64,000 bases of DNA from the NCBI GenBank assembly GCA_025738555.1, contig JAOVFP010000001.1:3100001-3164000 (forward strand). The letters are read 5' to 3'. The notes under the pieces are model-generated. The model was not told where the DNA came from, ran no database searches, and saw only the letters and a list, made by a program, of their open reading frames with translations. Both the position numbers and the translations under genes were made by a program. Every line of letters begins with the position of its first letter. The first letter of the stretch is position 1. This stretch comes from Cyathus striatus (taxonomy: Eukaryota; Basidiomycota; Agaricomycetes; Agaricales; Nidulariaceae). This document shows positions 57,847 through 64,000 of this stretch, one piece after another.

Positions 57847-58717
57847 CTATGCGGTACTCGTGACACCGTCTTTCACAGCTACCCAAGCGGGACGTGATGA
57901 GATTTCATTGAACCATCTAGAAGCGAGGTGTAAGAGTGGAAGGAGCATCAGCGCAAGAAAAACTCACCTCGACACATTAGGCCGGCTCTCGATAATTTTC
58001 ACGTCCATGAGGGGAAGTCGGGAGCCAAAAGGAAGATGAAACAGGTCTGCAAGCGTTACCTCCTAAGCAGCGTGAAGTACATCAGTACAACATCACACAG
58101 AAAACAAAGAGCAGACATACATTCCCAGCCAAATACTTCTGTCTTCCCAAGATCTGCTCATACACTTCCAACTTGGCGTCTAACGCAGCAAGGTGCTTCT
58201 GGGCTGCAGCCTGGTCAGGCTCCAACCCCAGGTCCCTTTGCAAATTGCAACGCGTCAGATCCCACGTTAAGCACACAGGGAGAAACTCACTTCTTTCCCC
58301 ATCCTTCAACCCACGCTGGAAGAGCATGAGAGTGGAAGTTCGCAAACTCGACGCTAGCAGCTTTCTCGAACAGCGCGTTTGCTTTGAGGTCGGTGGGGAT
58401 TAAGCCTTGGGTTCCTTGGGTAGGGTATTTGGCGATAATGTACCGCGCGATGGCGCGTGATTCATAGAGGATGAACCCGTCATCGTCCTATAAACAGTGC
58501 GAATCAACATATGAAGAAAACTGGATCAAAGATATGTACGCACGATGCACGGAACTACACCAAATGGATGTTTCTCCAGGTACTCTTTGGTCTTATGGTC
58601 CCCCTTGCTCCGGTCAAATGGGATAAATTCGAATGGAACCTTCTTCTCGTGAAGAACAAGAGCAGCGAGGCGCGTAGCTGTGGACTGGGGGAACCCATAG
58701 AGCTTGAGAACCATCAT
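57847..58717 (-). CDS. Glutathione S-transferase, phi-like (GST-3)
   Basis: The - strand gene starts MMVLKLYGFPQSTATRLA (58717, or the second Met at 58714, which matches GST-1). Five exons with GT-AG introns at the same places as GST-1. Segments: VPFEFIPFDRSKGDHKTKEY, VPCIV (a Cys where GST-1 has Tyr), DGFILYESRAIARYIIAKYP, RDLGLEPDQAA, VTLADLFHLPFGSRLPL and ARPAWVAVKDG-like SSRPAWVAVKDGV, stop TAG at 57849-57847. No long C-terminal tail as in GST-1. Complete and probably functional, a cytosolic detoxifying transferase. Tandem with GST-2. Confidence 0.88.
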
Positions 58718-58916
58718 GGCGGGTTGAGAGTGATAAAGATTCCGGTTCCGGCATTGAAGTGTCAACTGACTTTGACACTGCTGACAACTGACCGGACTCC
58801 ATGCCGTTCTTCTATCATCAATGCCATTCAATTGGATCAACCAGATTATAACACTCCTAACTCATCACCTAATTCATCCCAACCACGTATCTATCTCGCA
58901 GAAACAATAAGCGTAG

Positions 58917-59105
58917 CACGAGCTCCTCACTCTGCACCAGGTCAATGCACACTGCTCACGAATGCCCCTAAGTCTTATTGTTACTTCTTAGGCGGTCATC
59001 AAAATCAGCGGAGGCAAAACCACCAAAGGCAGCTGCCTCGTCAGCTTTACCAGTGCATACTCGTTGTCCGACCCCGGCGTCAACATCAACGTTTGGAATG
59101 ACTAG
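58917..59105 (+). pseudogene. AA9 LPMO, C-terminal relic beside GST-2
   Basis: HELLTLHQVNAH and, after an AG at 58991, AVIKISGGKTTKGS, CLVSFTSAYSLSDPGVNINV and WND with TAG at 59103-59105. This is the last exon of an AA9 enzyme; the QFYPEC part is lost. It lies between GST-3's start and GST-2's end and faces GST-2, the same convergent arrangement as the other two. Confidence 0.78.
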
Positions 59106-59223
59106 TAAATGCTTTGATAGCTCGAGAGCGTACATTGCATATAATACAGAATTTGCCTTATGAGTGCCTTGTCGACACCATCCATCATCGATGCTGAGAA
59201 GCTTTCTTTGATAATGGTACGTA

Positions 59224-60104
59224 TCATACAGTGCCCGTGGCACCGTCTTTCACGGCCACCCAAGCTGGACGGGCTGAGAGTTCATTGAACCATCTAGGAG
59301 CAATGTGTAAGAGCGGTAGGAGCATCAGCGCAAGAACTCACCTCGACACATTCGGTCGGCTCTCGATACTCTTCGCGCCCATGAGGGGAAGTCGGGTGCC
59401 GAAGGGCAGATGAAACAGGTCCGCAAGAGTCACCTCCTATGCAGCGTAAAGCATCAGTACTTACAACATTGCATAGAAAGAAACAGAGGGCAGGCGTACG
59501 TTCCCAGCCAAATACTTCTGGCTCCCCAAGATCTGCTCATACACACCCAACTTGACGTCCAGCGCAGCAAGGTGCCTCTCCACTGCAGCCTGGTCAGGCT
59601 CCAACCCCAGGTTCCTTTTCAAATCGCACCGCGTCAGCTCTCACGTTTAGCATACCGAGAGCATGGGAGAAACTCACTTCTTCGCCTGTCCTTCAATCCA
59701 CGCTGGATAAACATGGAGGTGGAAGTTTGCGAACTCGGTGCTGGCTGCTTGCTCGAACAGCGCGTTTGCTTTGAGGTCGGTGGGGATTAGTCCCTGGGTT
59801 CCTTGGGTAGGGTATTTGGCTACGACGTAACGCGCGATAGCGCGTGATTCGTAGAGGATGAAGCCATCGTCATCCTGCGAACAGTACAAATCAACATACG
59901 GAGAGAACTGGATTAAAGATGTACACGCACAATGTAAGGAACTTGACTAAAAGGATGCTTTTTTTCTAGGTACTCTTTGCTCTTATGTTCCATATTGATC
60001 CTGTCGACTGGGATAAACTTGAATGGAACCTTCTTCTCGTGAAGAACAAGAGCAGCAAGGCGCGTAGCTGTAGAATGGGGGGAACCGTAGAGCTTTAGAA
60101 TCAT
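59224..60104 (-). CDS. Glutathione S-transferase, phi-like (GST-2)
   Basis: The - strand gene starts MILKLYGSPHSTATRLAALV at 60104. An upstream in-frame Met at 60224 would add 40 residues not present in the paralogues, so it was rejected. First exon 60104-59931; GT-AG introns at the same sites as GST-1, the fourth with a canonical GTGAGT donor. Segments VPYIV, DGFILYESRAIARYVVAKYP, NLGLEPDQAAVERHLAALDV, VTLADLFHLPFGTRLPL and ARPAWVAVKDG, stop TGA at 59226-59224. About 215 residues, the usual phi-GST size. Complete; a cytosolic glutathione conjugation enzyme. It lies between P450-2 and GST-3 on the same strand. Confidence 0.9.
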
Positions 60105-60857
60105 AGTGGCGAACTGGTTGGGACAAGAAACTGCAGTAGAGTTATAAGGATTCTGGTTCCGGCAAACGGGAACTTGTAGTAGACGGACCTCTCTCCCTAA
60201 GCAGTTATTTATGCACCATCGCATATAAGCAAATTCCTTCAGGACATCCTGTCCTTCTGGCGCGTGTATTCGTAATCAACTCCACTGATAATTCGCCTTT
60301 GTTTCTGTTGGAAATCTTCGCATATTTCCAAGGAGTGTCGATCCATGTACCAATTAGTTTCTGATATGTGCTGTTGGAATGCGCACCAAGTGCTAGTAGA
60401 TGGTAAGCTGGTGGTTTGGTTCTGAAGCAGGTTTCGGAAAAAGTAGCTGACAAATCTTACTATTAGCTGGCACGTGAATTTAAACAAGCCGGGGCGGGGA
60501 GCCGAAGGCTCCTCTCCTTTGTTGCTCCTTTGCTCCGCGCATTTTATCTACTTCAAATTTATCTATCGTACTAAAGCCTTATGTCCTCGGTATGAATACC
60601 CATAAGATAAGGTAGTTGACATACCCACGTAATAGAAAAATATGCAAGCAAAACATTCGACTTGCTGACTCCTCTCATTCCAAACAGTGTAGACGCCCGG
60701 TAAACGTACTCCAATGAAGTGGGATGGTGACTCGCGCTCGCCATTATCTCTAAAGGTGAAGTGCTTAGTTTAACTACATGACACTTAATTCGGCATTATC
60801 CAGTTACAATACCACATCTTCTGTGCAATTACCACGAGCACATAATCACCTTGAAGT
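60105..60857. other. Intergenic, GST-2 promoter
   Basis: No gene seen. A TATA-like CATAAATAA on the - strand near 60205-60213 precedes GST-2. A small hairpin GGAGCC-GAA-GGCTCC lies at about 60498-60514. Confidence 0.45.
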
Positions 60858-63026
60858 TCAGTTTACTGGCATATCTAGTGACACTGCGCTGATGAGCAAA
60901 ACGGCCTTTTCAGAGCGCGGTTTTATAGAGCATTCAAAGGGCTCCACGTGGCTGAGGATATAACGGGTGAGTATCACAATGATACTAAAACGTGCGATTG
61001 CACTCACTTCACCCCACCACCACCGAACTTGTACGTAGGCTCGAAAACATTCCCATCCTTATCCACAGGCTTCTGGATATCGAATGTTGAGAGGATAGAG
61101 GCCATTGTAAGCCACATGCTCGATTTTGCGAGATGGCTACCGGGGCATTTCCTATCGACCAAAATTTAATCAGGAAAAGGACCGTAAATATTAAGTTATT
61201 CACCTTCGACCAAATCCAAATGCAATGTCTTCAGGATTCTTAACGGCGTTGTTTATTTTACCATCCTTCAAGAAGCGCTCTGGGCTGAAATTATGAGGGT
61301 TAGGGTAGTCTTGTTCATTGTGGAGCATTGCCCTTCACGAGCACCCTGTTAGCATATGGGGTTTACAATAAGTAGAAATTAATTCACCTCTGGTTTGGGA
61401 AGATGATAGATTCTTTAGGGATGTAATAGCCATTAAACATATCGTCTTCTGTACTGTAGTGAGGGAATCCTTTTACTATCGTTAGATCCTAATTCAACGT
61501 TCTCAGACTCAACACACCTGTTGGGAACGGCGTCTCCCATCTAAGGCCAGAGTTGAGTCCCCCAGCTTTTATCATAAAACTCAAGAGTCAACACACCTTA
61601 AAACCTCCCATAATAAGGCTGTTATGTACGGAATCGAGGGTATATCACTATGGTCAGGAAGCCGGCCTCCGAGTACCTTATCTAATTCTTTCTGTGCAGT
61701 TCTCTGCGCTTCTGGGAATAGCATCATGGTAAGGATGAACACGCCCAGGGCTGCATTTGTTGTATCCATTGCACCTAACAAATATTAATTATGAAAACCG
61801 AGTCGATGAAGTGTTTAATGACTTACCTAGATATGTCATTACACCGACTTCTTTCAAAGTTTGGACATGTTGAGATGGATCTACATTGCGCCGATTGTGC
61901 ATGTCTATGGATCCTTCGGAGATAAAACTTGGAAGTACAGTTCCTTTGTTCTATATCATGTGAGTTTCTTCCAGGAGTGACATCGAAGGAAATATGTATA
62001 CCGTGTCGTCCAGTGATGCGTTGTATGGTACATTAAGAACCTGCTCAGAATCTTCTCTTGCCTTCTTAGCGGCCTGATGAAATCTGGTGCCAGGAAACCA
62101 TTCTGGTATGTGCTTCAGTAATGGAAAGGTTTCAACCAGAAAGGCTCCCGGGGTAACCATCTCAACAATTGTCTTGAGAGCATTTTCCGATATATCAATA
62201 TATGGATCATCTTCGGATTTGATCTTCAGCCCATATACTTCTGAGAGAGCGATAGCTCCAACCGTACTGAGTTAATAAACAAGTATTGATATTTCAGTCG
62301 AAAATTACAATCAAAGACTTACTGTCGGAGATGGGACATAAACTTCTCGGGACTTTCAAGAAGTTTCCCCAGAAGAATATGGACATGCTCAGTTTCTCTT
62401 GGTTGATGTATCTCAGTATTTCGTGGATGGAAATACTTTGAAAAGAGTTGACGATGAGTTCTCCATAATGCATTGTTAGCCATCGCGACAAATAGGTAAG
62501 GATATCCCCCGCTATAATCCATAGATTTAGCTCGTCAAACACAATACTGATCTATTTGCACATCGTACAGTTCAGTGAGCATTACTGATTTCGGTCTACA
62601 ATAGTTGTTAGATATCTGTGTCTAAGTCTCCAAGGGATATGCTTAAATCTTACCTGCTTGAATATATTGAAGAGCGCTTCTCCAGTAATTCCTGCGCCAC
62701 ACTGTACGAATTCAACACAATTATGTCGGTACCGAAAGCATTGAGGTGAATGATATCCGAATCTATAATGGTTTAAATAACACATGAAACTTAAATATAT
62801 TACATATATTAATGCTTTAGCAAGACATACTGTATTTTTTGCACATCTCAGCATAGCCCTTCGCTGGAAATTCCGATGCGATATCCAAGGCATTTCCGAT
62901 AATGGGCAACTTCCTAGGACCTGGTGGGAGCAGTAGGTGGTGGTCACGAGAGCGAAGGTATAGATAGATTGTGACAGCACCCGCAATGCTTGCAGCAATG
63001 TCGATAACCAGTAAATTAAGTGGCAT
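60858..63026 (-). CDS. Cytochrome P450 monooxygenase, paralogue of the left-arm P450
   Basis: The - strand gene starts MPLNLLVIDIAASIAGA at 63026 and ends TGA at 60860-60858 with the same exon plan as the gene at 2383-4521. Motifs: LLPPGPRKLPIIG, TFPLLKHIPEWFPG-like helix region, I-helix GAMDTTNAALGVFIL, ExxR in LLWEVLR, SPERF, and the heme loop FGFGRRKCPGSHLA with Cys. Substrate unknown. Exon 3 (from 62595) and exon 4 (containing GYPYLFVAMANNALWRTHRQ) do not join in frame with the visible GT/AG sites (TAC GAT|gtgcaa and attatag|CGGGG), so a splice I cannot see or a frameshift is present there. All other junctions keep frame. Confidence 0.82.
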
Positions 63027-64000
63027 ATTCAGTTCACTACAAAAGGGGGGCCAGCGAAGGCTAGACCTTAAATACATTTTCCCGTTCCACATTTCTCACG
63101 TTGGCTAGCATACAAAGAAGAAAATGCTTAAGTTTGCTGTAAATGAAGGTTTGTTCTCAAGGTCTCGAGTATCACTTCCCACAGTGTTTTTGGTCCTGGT
63201 TTGGTAATACGTGATATGGTATCATAAACAGATGTGGCACTCACTCCACTTAGCAGTGCAGCGCTATCTTTCTGCAGCTCTGTCGTCAACATATATGAAT
63301 TTATTACTTCCACGTAAGTATGTAGAAGTAAGTACAATGTAACATAGTCCCGCGGAGTTGTGCACGAAAGGTTAGTTAGGTCTGACTGATTATTAATTCA
63401 TGAAGAACCGCAAGCTTAAACTTGATGACCAAAAATAGATACTTCTTATGTACCAAGTTTGAATTTGAACTTCAATGTTTTTGAATTGTTATAGGCCAGT
63501 GAAATTTCGATTATTTAGTGCTTATATACCCGAAGCAGCGAAGAGTAGGAGCGGTTTTTTGCGACCACGGTGCTTGCACTTGAAGTACTTTCGTCAGGTC
63601 ACGGGTGCCTCTATTATGTAAGACTTAAGTACTCCAACTATAAAAGACAGTTGACGTTGACAGCTGGGAACGTTTTCTTTACTGAACTTATTGATGCTTC
63701 CTTCCACACCAATTACGTTAATACCACCAGAAATTCTGCGTCTAATTTGTGATGAAATAGACTAGAAACCCACACTCGCATTTCTTGCTAGGATATGTAC
63801 AGTGCTATCGGTCACCTTTCCAGCACCTGACGTTTAAAGGGAAGGATTTTTTTTTTTGGATTTTTAAATATTTTTTTGAGGAGGAAACCCATCAAAAGAC
63901 GTCGATTTACGATGTCAACCTATTTTTTCCCACGGTGTTTCACTTCTTGGACCAGACAATATAATTTTGATAGCTCCTCCGAGAGCACAGCAACATTACA
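63027..64000. other. Terminal intergenic region, no gene seen
   Basis: Only the weak - strand frame 63337-63128 (KDSAALLSGVSATSVYDTI) is somewhat protein-like; I do not recognise it and it may be an incomplete relic. The remainder, including a T-rich run near 63848, shows nothing. Confidence 0.4.

Noticed and set aside
58511..59101. 196-codon + strand frame
   Set aside because: Mostly antisense to the first GST-3 exon; only its 3' end overlaps the genuine AA9 relic, in a different frame.
58968..59243. Extension of GST-2 past its stop (DTYHYQRKLLSID...)
   Set aside because: The true GST-2 frame ends at TGA 59226-59224; this reading is in another frame and overlaps the LPMO relic.
63840..63880. 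T-rich run with apparent terminator shape
   Set aside because: Rho-independent terminators are not expected in a fungal nuclear genome; it is a plain homopolymer run.

Overview
The window looks like a piece of a basidiomycete (Agaricomycete) nuclear genome. The genes are dense with short (about 45-65 nt) GT-AG introns, and the protein families are mushroom-typical: heme-thiolate P450s, phi-type glutathione transferases, AA9 polysaccharide monooxygenase remnants, a ROM2-like RhoGEF, a BCS1-like AAA ATPase and a Gln-rich agaricomycete protein. I saw no prokaryotic operons, rRNA or CRISPR. Gene models below were spliced by eye, so exon ends are inferences checked against paralogues in the same window.

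Layout. The left arm (about 1.6-6.5 kb) holds, on the + strand, the last two exons of a broken P450, a complete P450 and a GST, then on the - strand an N-terminal AA9 LPMO fragment. Two ordinary housekeeping-like genes follow: a PLP-homeostasis YggS/PLPBP protein (-, 7.2-8.2 kb) and a DUF427 protein (+, 8.5-9.5 kb). From 9.6 to 39.9 kb the window is a patchwork of segmental duplications. It contains two related zinc-finger genes (A, B), a repeat-type ORF, a member of an uncharacterised protein family (G1), a large tandem-DH RhoGEF with DEP and CNH domains, two CNH relics of that RhoGEF, a 3.17-kb tandem duplication carrying zinc-finger genes C1 and C2, and a more distant zinc-finger gene D. 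The 40-51 kb part has a 0.9-kb repeat inverted relative to 16.8-17.7 kb, an AAA ATPase (-, 43.9-45.4 kb) and a roughly 950-residue Gln-rich protein (-, 46.6-50.2 kb). From 52.8 to 56.6 kb is a second, decayed copy of the G1/RhoGEF N-terminal segment, joined to a copy of zinc-finger gene B to form an in-frame chimera (E). The right arm (57.4-63.0 kb) mirrors the left in inverted orientation: two - strand GST genes each facing a + strand AA9 LPMO C-terminal relic, then a - strand P450.

Function. The outer arms suggest an oxidative/detoxification module (P450 plus GST, originally paired tail-to-tail with an LPMO) that was duplicated and inverted, with the LPMO lost in every copy. The inner part looks like a recombination hot spot that spawned a small lineage-specific family of putative transcription factors. 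These share a Ser/Pro-rich N-terminus, a conserved basic motif, one classical C2H2 finger and one C2HC finger. That family, its chimeric member and the shared upstream modules are the best candidates here for something undescribed.
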